NCBI RefSeq assembly: GCF_022557175.1
Contig: NZ_CP092915.1
Location: 5,704,001-5,768,000, forward strand
Length of the DNA stretch: 64,000 bases
DNA from: Mycolicibacterium sp. YH-1
GTDB taxonomy: Bacteria > Actinomycetota > Actinomycetes > Mycobacteriales > Mycobacteriaceae
Direction: 5' to 3'
The position numbers and the translations under genes were made by a program. The notes below the pieces were generated by a model. It saw only the letters and a program-made list of their open reading frames with translations, did no database searches and had not been told where the DNA came from. Shown piece after piece: positions 53,798 through 62,277 of the stretch. Every line of letters begins with the position of its first letter. Position 1 is the first letter of the stretch.

Positions 53798-53900
53798 AAA
53801 ACCTTTTGGCATCGATCAGACACAACGGTCCGCGTTCGACTGACCCTTCAGGGGCCGACCATGGACCGAGCGATGAGACCCAGTTTGACAAAAGGTTTTG
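53798..53900. promoter_or_regulatory. Pair of LacI operators in the divergent promoter
   Basis: AAAACCTTTTG at 53798-53808 and its reverse complement within CAAAAGGTTTTG at 53889-53900, about 91 bases apart, are the only two copies of this AT-rich motif noticed here. They lie between the DUF1116 operon (start 53778) and the lacI-type gene (start 53991), a spacing compatible with DNA looping. They are probably bound by the adjacent LacI-family protein. Confidence 0.65.
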
Positions 53901-53990
53901 GCTCTGCTGGTATGAAACCATAGTGCAGTGATCCGATGCGGGTCAAGACCCAAGTGTGACGACGAGCACCAGAGCGGAGCAGGGAGAGAC

Positions 53991-55046
53991 GTGGCGAACA
54001 TCAAGGACGTGGCACGCGAGGCCGACGTCTCGATGACAACGGTGTCCCACGTGCTCAATGGCCGTGGCCGCGTCGCAGACAAGACGCGCAAGCGCGTCCT
54101 CGAGGTCGCCGAGCGACTCGGATACATCGCCAATCCCCATGCCCAACAACTAGTTACGCGCCGCAGCCGAATCCTCGTCATCCAGATGCCCGACCTCGAC
54201 GGCGACGCTGGAAGTGGTGGCCTGGTACCGACATCCGAGTCGGAGTACTTCCTGGAGCTGATCAACGGCGCCGCCGCGGCCGCCGCCGCCGCCCGCTACG
54301 CGTTGATCGTGACGTCGGCGGGCGTTGACCCCTCGTCGCTGGGCGGATTCGGGCTCGACGGCATGATCATCGTCGACCCCAAGGGCTCCGAACAGGCACT
54401 GCAGTCCTCCTTCGCCGCCAAATATCCGGTCGTCACCACGGGTGAGCCCGTTGTCGCAGCGGGCGCCCCCTCGTTCGTCATCGACAACGACCATGCGAAG
54501 GCCACCCGGGAGGTTCTGAATCACTTTGTCGCCCAGGGCTGCTCGCGCCCCGCACTCATCGTCGACACGTCCTCGCGGTCCTTCATCCGCGATATCGTCG
54601 ACGCCTACGGTCAGTGGTGCACCGAGCACGACGTGCCCCCGGCCGTGTTCGCGGTGTCGGACATGTCGCCAACGGAGATGGACCGCGCGCTGGACTCGCT
54701 GCGCGCCGGGCCGTTGCCGGCAGACGCCGTCTACACCAGCTCGGATGGCTGCGCGATCGCGCTACTCAACGCCGCGCGGGCGGCCCATGTGTCGGTGCCC
54801 GGCGATCTCGCCCTGGCGAGCGCGGTCGACAGCACGATCCTGCGCGTCACGAACCCACCGGTGACCAGCGTTCATCTGCATCCGAGGGATATGGGCGCGC
54901 AGGCGGTGCAGATCCTCACCGAGCTGATCGCCCGCGAGGAGCCGGACTGCGATCTGCCTCCCATGGAGGGCACCCGCCTGCTGATCCCGACCCGGCTCAT
55001 TCTCCGCGCGTCGTCGGTAACCGAGCCCGAACTCGCCCAGACCTAG
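53991..55046 (+). CDS. LacI-family transcriptional repressor
   Basis: 351 residues from GTG at 53991 with AGGGAGAG. HTH IKDVAREADVSMTTVSHVLNGRGRVADKTR and hinge NPHAQQLVTRRSR are followed by a periplasmic-binding-protein-like effector domain (PMPDLDG..., LDGMIIVDPKGSE, DALYTSSDGCA-like ligand region, VTSVHLHPRDMGAQAVQIL). Divergent to the DUF1116-ligase-hydrolase-permease operon, with paired operator motifs between them, so it most likely represses that operon until a breakdown product binds. Its stop overlaps the convergent gene stop in a shared CTAG. Confidence 0.9.
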   Translation: MANIKDVAREADVSMTTVSHVLNGRGRVADKTRKRVLEVAERLGYIANPHAQQLVTRRSRILVIQMPDLDGDAGSGGLVPTSESEYFLELINGAAAAAAAARYALIVTSAGVDPSSLGGFGLDGMIIVDPKGSEQALQSSFAAKYPVVTTGEPVVAAGAPSFVIDNDHAKATREVLNHFVAQGCSRPALIVDTSSRSFIRDIVDAYGQWCTEHDVPPAVFAVSDMSPTEMDRALDSLRAGPLPADAVYTSSDGCAIALLNAARAAHVSVPGDLALASAVDSTILRVTNPPVTSVHLHPRDMGAQAVQILTELIAREEPDCDLPPMEGTRLLIPTRLILRASSVTEPELAQT

Positions 55047-55576
55047 AACAGGCGGCAGTTGGGCTTCATGCCGGAGAAGTGCACCGCGGGCATGCCGTCG
55101 ACGGTCACGAAGTCGGTTCCGACATCCCACGTCGTGTCGGGTTTGATCCACGGCGGCACGCCATCCGGATAGGCGATGGTCATATCGGTGTAGAACAGGA
55201 ACCCGCGCGGGCACTTGGAGGAACTGGCTGCCGGCTGCGGATTCCACGCGTGCACGACGACGGGGTTGGTCAGTCGAGTGCCCTGCGCACAGTTGGGTTG
55301 GCACTCCAACGAGTCGTCGGTGCCCTCACCCTTGGCTCCCTTGGCATCCCACGACGTCCACACCATGTCTTGCAGCACACCGGTGCTGTCGCAGTTGTAG
55401 TCGAATCGCTCGGGCTCTGGCTGAGCGGGCTGTTCGGCCGTGATGCACTTGCCGATGGCGTAGGTGGTGGGCAAGGGTTGCGGATCTGCCGCTGCGATCA
55501 CCGAGTTCGACATCGCGATGGCGGCGACAGTCACGGAAAGTGCCAGAGCGCGGAGCACACGGCTCTCCTTCGTCAC
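55043..55576 (-). CDS. Secreted mycobacterial protein of unknown function
   Basis: 177 residues. Sec signal peptide (LALSVTVAAIAMSNSVIAAA, cleavage near AAA-DPQ). The mature part has five cysteines (GKCITAE, DYNCDSTG, LECQPNCAQG, SSKCPRG, KPNCRLF) and reads like a small extracellular beta-rich domain, with MVWTSWDAKGAKGEGTDDSL. GTG start at 55576. Its stop codon shares CTAG with the lacI gene that converges on it. No family name recognised. Confidence 0.72.
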   Translation of the reverse strand: MTKESRVLRALALSVTVAAIAMSNSVIAAADPQPLPTTYAIGKCITAEQPAQPEPERFDYNCDSTGVLQDMVWTSWDAKGAKGEGTDDSLECQPNCAQGTRLTNPVVVHAWNPQPAASSSKCPRGFLFYTDMTIAYPDGVPPWIKPDTTWDVGTDFVTVDGMPAVHFSGMKPNCRLF

Positions 55577-55651
55577 GGGTGGGCGGCAATTGCGATGTTA
55601 TCGGACGCAAATATCCCCGACGTGGCCACATGGCGCACCCGGACAGCGAAA

Positions 55652-55695
55652 CGCGCCCGGCGGCATCGTCACGTATGACGACGCCGCCGAGCGCG
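55652..55695 (-). terminator. Hairpin terminator downstream of the hemophore-like gene
   Basis: A stem of 14 pairs with one mismatch and a CGTA loop (55658-55671 pairing with 55676-55689), extended by GCGC/GCGC outside, 29 bases past the stop at 55724. GC-rich with only a short T stretch after it, typical of mycobacterial terminators. Confidence 0.6.
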
Positions 55696-55723
55696 CATCA
55701 GCACTCAGGCGTGGAACTGCCTG

Positions 55724-56056
55724 TCAGAAGTTGTTGCAGGAACCCGCGACCGAGTTGATCAGCCCGGTGTAGGAGTTGAGCTGCGGGTACGCCTGGATCT
55801 GCGCGATCATGCTGCGACGACCCTCCGGCGGCGAGGCAACAAGCTTCTGCAGCCATCCGGTCGCCATCGGGCTACCGGAGAGCTGGCCCGCCGCGGCGGG
55901 ATCCTGCGACTGCAGCGCCGCCATCACCTGCGGGTAGGTGCACGTGGAATTCACGATTGCCTCGATATCGGGCGCCGCGGACGCAATTCCTGCACTCGCG
56001 AACACCGACACCAACGCGCCGCCACAGCCAACAATGACCTTCGTCGTCAACGACAT
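55724..56056 (-). CDS. Hemophore-related secreted protein (Rv0203/Rv1174c family)
   Basis: 110 residues from ATG at 56056 with GGAGGG before it. Sec signal peptide ending ASA-APDIEAIV. The mature part has the family pattern NSTCTYPQVMAALQSQDPAAAGQL, then YPQLNSYTGLINSVAGSCNNF, with two cysteines likely bonded. Relatives bind haem outside the cell in mycobacterial haem uptake. The upstream gap (56057-56306) includes an AT-rich stretch with AAGCT-AAA-AGCTT near 56158 that might be an iron-regulated promoter, but it does not match the IdeR box well. Confidence 0.83.
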   Translation of the reverse strand: MSLTTKVIVGCGGALVSVFASAGIASAAPDIEAIVNSTCTYPQVMAALQSQDPAAAGQLSGSPMATGWLQKLVASPPEGRRSMIAQIQAYPQLNSYTGLINSVAGSCNNF

Positions 56057-56306
56057 TCTCAATCACCCTCCGACGGCACCGCCGACCTTCAGCGAAGTCT
56101 CGTCACTCGTTTGGCAGCGACGTTATTCGCCGAGCCTCTGCGTTACAACAGTAAGACAAGCTAAAAGCTTACCCGTTCCCGTTGCGGGAAAAGTTTGTCT
56201 CTCCCCTGGCTAGGTCTTCGCTCGGCGCCCGCTGTGCGTTACCGCGCATGCGATGTGAGCGTCGTCTCAGCCCGCCGCGTGACGGCCTCACCACGGAAAA
56301 CCCACG

Positions 56307-56777
56307 CTACGCCGAGCGCGGACCCGCCGTGTCGTGCAGCCCGTAGGGCACCGCCCGCAGCAGTGTGACGTCCTGCATCGCCAGGTTGGGCAGCTGATAG
56401 CTGCGGGTATCGCCCACCCGCGCGCCATTGATCGCCGCCCCCAACGGGGAGTTCAGCGAGTACACCTCGATATCGCCGTAATCCGCACCGCGGGTACCGA
56501 GAAGGAAGGTGTCGGTGTCGTCGGTGCCGCCGTAACCCACCGTCACGACCATGCCCGGTTCGGCGATCCCGTCGTTCGGCGGCTCCTCACCGATCACGGC
56601 GCTGACCAACATCTCGTGGATCTGCTGGATCCGAGCCTGCTGCGCACGCCGGACCGCGACCGCATCGGTGTCGGCGGAGTCGGTGACATCGACGGCCCAC
56701 TTCTGCAGCGTCGTGAGTTCTTCGCGCAGGCGATCGTGCGCCGCGGGGGTGAGCCAGACGCCTTGAGCAGTGGTCAT
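56307..56777 (-). CDS. GreA/GreB-family protein (Rv3788-like)
   Basis: 156 residues with an AAGGAG site. A short N-terminal coiled coil (WLTPAAHDRLREELTTLQKW) is followed by the Gre C-terminal FKBP-like domain (MVVTVGYGGTDDTDTFLLGT, NSPLGAAINGARVGDTRSYQ). The acidic tip pair of true GreA is weak. The mycobacterial relative Rv3788 inhibits RNA polymerase rather than rescuing it, so a similar role is likely. Single gene. Confidence 0.85.
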   Translation of the reverse strand: MTTAQGVWLTPAAHDRLREELTTLQKWAVDVTDSADTDAVAVRRAQQARIQQIHEMLVSAVIGEEPPNDGIAEPGMVVTVGYGGTDDTDTFLLGTRGADYGDIEVYSLNSPLGAAINGARVGDTRSYQLPNLAMQDVTLLRAVPYGLHDTAGPRSA

Positions 56778-56855
56778 TGAAATCTCCTTGTTGTAGGGGT
56801 TTGCCGTCAGGGGCGGGTGTTGTGCACACCGCCCCTGACAGCTGTGGGTGAGGTC

Positions 56856-58112
56856 CTACCGGAGGGGCTCGAACGCGGCGAGCGCGTCGGACTGCTTTCC
56901 GGTGGTGATTTGTTCGGCCAGCAGACGGCCGGTGATCGGGCCGTGCGCCAGGCCCCACATACCGTGGCCGCCTGCGACGTAGACGCCCGCGTCCACCTGC
57001 CCGATCACTGGCAGGCCGTCGGTGGTGACGGGTCGCGGTCCGACCCAGACGTCGTGCATATCGTCCCAGCGCACGCCCTCGAGCAGCCCGGCGGCGGAAG
57101 CAGCGATGGCACGGACACGCGCCGGCATCACCGGGTCGTCGGGGTCGCGGAACTCCATCGTTCCCGCCACCCGCAGGGCGCCCTGGTACGGCGTGCAGGC
57201 CACCCGCACGGTGGGCAGGTAGACCGGTCCGAGCATCGGGCGGTCGACGGGCACCGTGAAGGAGTAGCCGCGGCCGGCCCGCACCCCCACTCGCACCCAT
57301 CGCCGCGCCAGTGCCGGCAGCCACGCTCCGGTCGCGATCACGGCGGCGTCGGCGTGCAGCGTCGCTCCGCAGAGTCCGTGCACGGCAACTCGATGGCCGA
57401 CCGGATACACATCGGTGACCTGCAGCTGGCGGATCTCGGCACCGCGTTCGGCGACCGCGTCTCCGAGCGCCGTCACGAACCTGCCCGGGTCGACGAAGCG
57501 TTGATGGTCGATGGACAGCCCGACGTTGACCGCACCCGAGGCCAGCGGAACCCGTTCGCGCAGTTCATCTTCCGTCAGTTCGGTGACCTCGACGGACTGA
57601 CCGGCCCGCCGCAGATCAGCCAGCTCACGGCGCAGCTCGTCGGCCTGGTGGTCGTTCTCGAACAACGCGGTGATCGACGCCTCGGTCCGGGGCGCGTCGA
57701 CACCGTTGTTGGTGAGCACGTCGAAGGCCTCGAAGCACTCCTCGTTCAGCGGAAGGTTGGCGCGAATCACCTGTTCAGCGCGTGAGCTCCGGCAGTTCAG
57801 CGCGAAGCGGCCAAGGAACCCGGCCAGCCCGACATCGGCCTTGAGCGGAATGTGCAGCGGCGCAGCGGGATCCAGCAGCGAGCGCAGTCCGTGTCGCAGC
57901 ACGGCCGGCTGGTTGAGCGGAATCGTCAGCGCCGGCGACAGCCAGCCCGCGTTACCCCAGGACGCACCCGCGGCCACACCCGCGCGATCGACGACCGTGA
58001 CCTCGACGCCACGCTCCTGCAGGAACCACGCCGTCGAGAGGCCCACGATGCCCGCGCCCACCACGATTACCGACCGGGGTCCCCCGTCGATACGCTCGGC
58101 GCCCGCCACCAC
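56856..58112 (-). CDS. D-amino-acid dehydrogenase/oxidase-type FAD protein (DadA-like)
   Basis: 418 residues from GTG at 58112 with GGGAGG. FAD-binding SVIVVGAGIVGLSTAWFLQE, EVTVVDR and the ATG-like loop AVIATGAWLPALA, then the DAO C-terminal region WVGPRPVTTDGLPVIGQVDA and GHGMWGLAHGPITGRLLAE. It oxidises an amino acid or amine at the membrane or in the cytosol. The PucR-type regulator gene ends 79 bases upstream on the same strand and may control it. Substrate could be a D-amino acid or a secondary amine. Confidence 0.87.
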   Translation of the reverse strand: MVAGAERIDGGPRSVIVVGAGIVGLSTAWFLQERGVEVTVVDRAGVAAGASWGNAGWLSPALTIPLNQPAVLRHGLRSLLDPAAPLHIPLKADVGLAGFLGRFALNCRSSRAEQVIRANLPLNEECFEAFDVLTNNGVDAPRTEASITALFENDHQADELRRELADLRRAGQSVEVTELTEDELRERVPLASGAVNVGLSIDHQRFVDPGRFVTALGDAVAERGAEIRQLQVTDVYPVGHRVAVHGLCGATLHADAAVIATGAWLPALARRWVRVGVRAGRGYSFTVPVDRPMLGPVYLPTVRVACTPYQGALRVAGTMEFRDPDDPVMPARVRAIAASAAGLLEGVRWDDMHDVWVGPRPVTTDGLPVIGQVDAGVYVAGGHGMWGLAHGPITGRLLAEQITTGKQSDALAAFEPLR

Positions 58113-58191
58113 GAACCTCCCTGTTCAGCCAGTACTCCTTCCAAACCATGATGGTCCTAGTTGAGCAACGCCGACTGGGCTGGAGCGACAA

Positions 58192-59706
58192 TCAGGCGGT
58201 GGGGTTTTGTGGCGATGCCACAGTCGCGAGCTGGATGACCATCGCGAGCCGCTTGTCCGGGTCATCGAGGTCCAGCGGAGCGATCTCCAACATCTTGCGC
58301 AGCCGATTCCGCACGGTGTTCTCGTGAACACCCAGCCGGATGGCGGCCTGCGCGGCGTCACCCTGAGCCTCCAGCCAGCCCCGCAGTGTCGCGACGAACA
58401 GCGTGCCGTGCTCCTCGTCGTAGCGGACCAGCGCCGCGACCGGCCCACGCGTCGGGCTGCGCCCAGATCCCGCCGCCGTCCGCAGCCGCTGCAGCAGGAT
58501 GTCGTCCCACGACTCGTCATAGGCCGGCGGATCGATGCGCGAGGCGTTCGCCTCGTGCAGGCCAAGGCACTCGTCGGCCTCGCGACGCGCGGTGGCGAGT
58601 TCGACCGCCGTCGCCTCGCCGCTGATGCCCGCACACAGCGTCGCCGCCGGGGGCAGCGCCGTCGCCAATCGGGTGGTCCAGAGCCGGGCCTGGGTCGCGG
58701 ACTCCGCGGGCAACACGGTGTAGACGGCGTTGTCGACAACCGCGCTGCGGCCGGGTCGCGACCACCCGAAACCCGCCGTCGCCTGCTCGAATGCCACCAA
58801 CAGCGCGGTGTGCGGCTCGGCGGCGATGCGGGGCCGCACGGCGATCACCCGTAGCCGCTCCTGCGGCAGCCCCAGCCTGCTGACCACGGTGGCGGCGTCC
58901 GCGGTGCCCTCCAACAGCCGGATCACCGATTCGGACTCGACCTGGCGTTCCAGGTCCGCGCTGGCCCGCGAGCGCAGCAGATGCAGAGCGACCGTGCGCG
59001 CACCGTCGGCCAGCGCGGTGCGCGCCGTGCCGTCCAGCTCCGCCGAGCACGTCACCCACACCGAGCCGAGCAGTTCACGCCCGACGCGCGCCGCGACCAC
59101 CATGCGTCCGGTCAGCCCGTGCTCGGTGACGGGTTCGACGAAGAAGGGTTCGTCCGACGTCGACAACCGGGTGTCGACGCCGCGCCGTTCCAGCGCCGCG
59201 CGCAACGGTTCGGGTGTCGCCCGCGCCAGGATCGTCTCGATGCGGGCGGGGTCGGCGTCGGTCTGCATCCGCGAGTACGCCAGCACGCGTGCCCGACGGT
59301 CCTCGATGACCACCGCGCCGCCGATTGCATCGGCGAGGCTGTCGGCCAGCGCGAACAAGTCGGTGGGCCCGCGGCCCGATTCGGTCTCACGGCCCTCGAG
59401 GACCAGGCCGTAGACGACGGCCACCAACTCACTCCATGGGACGGCCGGATCGACGTACAACACCGCGACGCTGGTGGCGGGCCGTTGATCGGCGGCGCGG
59501 ACGAGTACCGCCTTGGCCCCGGCGGCCACGGCCCACTGCAGGGCCTCCTCCACCGACCGTGCCCCGATGCCCAGCACGACGTCCCCGAAGACGCCGGCCT
59601 CGGGGATCACGACGCTGCGCAGCTCGGTCGATCGCGGCACCGAACCCAGCTGCGACACGACGCCGTACCCACCCAGCACGTTGACGAGCCGGTCCAGGGT
59701 GATCAC
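58192..59706 (-). CDS. PucR-family transcriptional regulator
   Basis: 504 residues. N-terminal PucR domain (residues 1-120, GVVSQLGSVPRSTELRSVVI...), a middle GGDEF-related CdaR domain and a C-terminal helix-turn-helix of the PucR type (RLGVHENTVRNRLRKMLEIA). Members activate purine or amino-acid catabolism. The neighbouring DadA-like gene is the likely target. It is separated from the MFS gene upstream by a terminator hairpin. Confidence 0.9.
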   Translation of the reverse strand: MITLDRLVNVLGGYGVVSQLGSVPRSTELRSVVIPEAGVFGDVVLGIGARSVEEALQWAVAAGAKAVLVRAADQRPATSVAVLYVDPAVPWSELVAVVYGLVLEGRETESGRGPTDLFALADSLADAIGGAVVIEDRRARVLAYSRMQTDADPARIETILARATPEPLRAALERRGVDTRLSTSDEPFFVEPVTEHGLTGRMVVAARVGRELLGSVWVTCSAELDGTARTALADGARTVALHLLRSRASADLERQVESESVIRLLEGTADAATVVSRLGLPQERLRVIAVRPRIAAEPHTALLVAFEQATAGFGWSRPGRSAVVDNAVYTVLPAESATQARLWTTRLATALPPAATLCAGISGEATAVELATARREADECLGLHEANASRIDPPAYDESWDDILLQRLRTAAGSGRSPTRGPVAALVRYDEEHGTLFVATLRGWLEAQGDAAQAAIRLGVHENTVRNRLRKMLEIAPLDLDDPDKRLAMVIQLATVASPQNPTA

Positions 59707-59744
59707 GGTTGGAGCCTATCGATCCGCGCTGGAAGACAGGACAA

Positions 59745-59779
59745 GACGACGGCCCCCGCCACAGGCGAAGGCCGTCGTC
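59745..59779 (-). terminator. Terminator hairpin after the MFS transporter gene
   Basis: GACGACGGCC and GGCCGTCGTC form a perfect 10-pair stem around a 15-base loop, 14 bases past the MFS stop codon at 59794, followed leftwards by TTGTCCTGTC. It isolates the MFS gene from the pucR-type gene. Confidence 0.7.
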
Positions 59780-59793
59780 CTCTCTTATCAGCT

Positions 59794-61143
59794 TCAGCTC
59801 GTCGCGGCGTCCCACTCGGGGCGACGGATCGGCTCGACCTTCTTGATCATCAGGCCGAAGCACAACGCACCGGCGACGACGACCGCGGCAGTCAGCAGCA
59901 GTGGCACCGTGAACGATCCGGTGGCGCCGTAGAGCGCACCGATCACGATGGGGCTCAACGCACTTCCGATGTTGGAGAAGAAGTTCTGCGTCGAGCCGAG
60001 GCTGGCGACCGTGCTGGAGTCGACCACGTCAGCGGGCAGGCACCAGATGGAGACGATGGTGAATGCCGCCGCCGCATACGAGATCGACATCAGCACCAGC
60101 GCCTGCCACGCCTCGGGTGCGACCGCGGCCAGCGCGATCACCGAGCAGACGAGCATGCCACCCACCAGGCAGGTCTTGCGGACCTTGTTCAGCGACCAGC
60201 CCCGTTCCAGCAGGAAGTCGCCGACCAGTCCGCCGGCCCAGCTGCCGAGGATGGCGGCCAGCGGCGGGATCATGCCGAAGGCGCCGAGCTTGAGCAGGTC
60301 GAATCCGCGTTCCTCCACCAGGTATGACGGGAACCAGGTGAGGAAGAAGGTGATCATGAAGTTCAGGCAGAAGAAGCCGAGCATCATGCCCCACACGGTG
60401 CGCTGCTTGAACAGCTCGGCGATGGTCATCGGCTTGGCGTCGGGGTGCAGGTTGTTGGCACTCTGCTCGCGGTGGCTCTCGTGGATGATCGCCAGCTCGA
60501 GTTCGTTGACCCCGGCCTTGTTCTCCGGCCGCCGGTACCAGGCCCACCACCCGATGGCCCACAAGATGCCGATTCCACCGGCGAAGATGAACGCAGCCTG
60601 CCAGTTGAACACGCCGATGATCAGCGCGATGAGTGGTGTCGCCGCGGCGCTACCGATGCGGGCACCACTGTCGTAGACCGAGGTGGCACGACCACGCAGT
60701 CGCAGCGGGAACCATTGCGACACAGTCTTGGCGGCGGCCGGGTAGGCACCGGCCTCGCCCACGCCCAGGCCGAGACGCAGGCCAAGCAGTGCGGCGAAGC
60801 TCGAGACACCCGCGGTGGCCGCGGTGAACAGCGACCACACCAGGACCGAGGCGCCGAACATCACGCGCTCGCCGAACCTGTCGATGAGCCGGTCCGCCGG
60901 AATCTGCATCAACGCGTAGCTCCACGAGAAGGCGCTCAGGATGAGGCCCTTCTCGGTGGGCGTCAGATGGAAGTCCTCGGTCATGAACGGCAGGCTGACC
61001 GAGATCGCCGACCGGTCGATGTAGTTGATCGCGAGGCCGACCGCACAGAACACCGCGACAGCCCAGCGCACCTTGGTGGCGCGGGTCATGCCAGCGGGGC
61101 CGGGGTCGACGGGTTCCGATTTCGTAGCGGGAATGCTAGTCAT
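59794..61143 (-). CDS. MFS transporter, anion:cation symporter family (sugar-acid type)
   Basis: 449 residues from ATG at 61143 with TTGGAG. Twelve membrane helices; the first holds AINYIDRSAISVSLPFM, the ACS-family signature of hexuronate, galactonate and glucarate carriers, and RFGERVMFGASVLVW is the loop 2-3 motif. Divergent from the DeoR-type regulator with a palindrome-rich promoter between, so it probably imports the sugar acid or polyol degraded by the dehydrogenase and aldolase encoded on the other side. Confidence 0.88.
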   Translation of the reverse strand: MTSIPATKSEPVDPGPAGMTRATKVRWAVAVFCAVGLAINYIDRSAISVSLPFMTEDFHLTPTEKGLILSAFSWSYALMQIPADRLIDRFGERVMFGASVLVWSLFTAATAGVSSFAALLGLRLGLGVGEAGAYPAAAKTVSQWFPLRLRGRATSVYDSGARIGSAAATPLIALIIGVFNWQAAFIFAGGIGILWAIGWWAWYRRPENKAGVNELELAIIHESHREQSANNLHPDAKPMTIAELFKQRTVWGMMLGFFCLNFMITFFLTWFPSYLVEERGFDLLKLGAFGMIPPLAAILGSWAGGLVGDFLLERGWSLNKVRKTCLVGGMLVCSVIALAAVAPEAWQALVLMSISYAAAAFTIVSIWCLPADVVDSSTVASLGSTQNFFSNIGSALSPIVIGALYGATGSFTVPLLLTAAVVVAGALCFGLMIKKVEPIRRPEWDAATS

Positions 61144-61404
61144 CTGTGTCTCCAAGTTGGACTGTTTGATTGTTTCGCTCACCGCGGGGTGAGAAGCGGA
61201 CGCTGGTTGAGCGTGGCTGTGGTGCGCGACACAATCAGGATCCTCGTCGTACATGATTGGACCAATCATTTCGATTGTCAAGACCCTATCTTTGCGCCCT
61301 TGTATGCGCACACAATCACATCGAAGGCATCTAACGATCACAAGATGATCGATTCACGCATCTAAGGTTGACTTGCGCACATCGCGCATGTAACTTCGGT
61401 CACT
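61144..61404. promoter_or_regulatory. Divergent promoter with five TGATTG/CAATCA boxes
   Basis: ATGATTGG-A-CCAATCAT (61253-61269) is a perfect palindrome. Further TGATTG at 61168 and CAATCA at 61232 and 61313 occur, the last two each preceded by a TGCGC element. They lie between the MFS and deoR-type genes and are likely binding sites of the DeoR-family protein. Confidence 0.6.
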
Positions 61405-62277
61405 GTGAGCAACGAGGATCTGACGAACGACACGGGTGACGATGAACTGGTCGCGCGTCGCCGGGATGTCCGTGGCGCGAAGCGGCGGGAGCAGATCCTT
61501 CAGCTGCTGCAGACCGTCGAGTCCGGCGCACTGAGCGTGGAGGAGATCGCCGAGCGCTTCGGCGTCTCGTTCGCCACGGTCAGGCGGGACCTGAGTCGGT
61601 TGCACCAGGACCGCCACATCACCCGCACCTACGGCGGTGTCGCCCTGACCGGCCCGGCCGAACTGTCGATTCACCAGCGCCATCTCGAGTTCACCGCCGA
61701 GAAGGACGCCATCGGCCGGCACGCCGCCGAACTGGTCGGCGACGGCGCCGTGGTGATCCTCGACGCCGGCACCACGACCGAGTTCGTCGCACGCCACCTC
61801 GACGCCGCCGACGTCACGGTGTTCACCAACGGCATCGGAGCCATCAACGTCCTGCTCGGCAACGAGGACGTCTCGGTCGTCGTCCTCGGCGGACGGCTGC
61901 GCGCCGTGAACCAGACGGTCAGCGGACCCGAGGCCGAACACATGCTCGGTTCCGTCGTCGCGGACTACGCCTTCATCGGTGCCGACGCCGTGCATCCGGA
62001 GTACGGCGTCGCATCACGAACACTCGAGCAGAGCCGGCTCAAGACCTTGATGATGCAGCGGGCGCGCCAGATCGTGGTCGTCGCCGATCGCCGCAAGGTC
62101 AGCACCGACCAGTTCAACTACTGGTCACCAACACCGGCGCGGTGGCGCTTGATCACCGACGACGACGCCGACCCGGCATCCCTCGACGAACTGCGCGAGA
62201 CCGGGGCACAGGTCGAACTCGTTACACCCCTGCGAGCTCTCGCCGAGCCCACCAATGTGAAAGGCAACCAACCGTGA
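61405..62277 (+). CDS. DeoR/GlpR-family transcriptional regulator
   Basis: 290 residues from GTG at 61405. HTH of the DeoR type (RREQILQLLQTVESGALSVE, FGVSFATVRRDLSRLHQDRH, TRTYGGV), then the sugar-phosphate-binding isomerase-like domain (VILDAGTTTEFVARHLDAAD, GADAVHPEYGVASRT). These repressors respond to phosphorylated sugars. It is followed by, and overlaps by 4 bases, the zinc dehydrogenase gene. Confidence 0.9.
   Translation: MSNEDLTNDTGDDELVARRRDVRGAKRREQILQLLQTVESGALSVEEIAERFGVSFATVRRDLSRLHQDRHITRTYGGVALTGPAELSIHQRHLEFTAEKDAIGRHAAELVGDGAVVILDAGTTTEFVARHLDAADVTVFTNGIGAINVLLGNEDVSVVVLGGRLRAVNQTVSGPEAEHMLGSVVADYAFIGADAVHPEYGVASRTLEQSRLKTLMMQRARQIVVVADRRKVSTDQFNYWSPTPARWRLITDDDADPASLDELRETGAQVELVTPLRALAEPTNVKGNQP

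Noticed and set aside
56140..56175. IdeR box upstream of the hemophore-like gene
   Set aside because: The AT-rich partial palindrome does not fit the 19-base IdeR consensus well enough.
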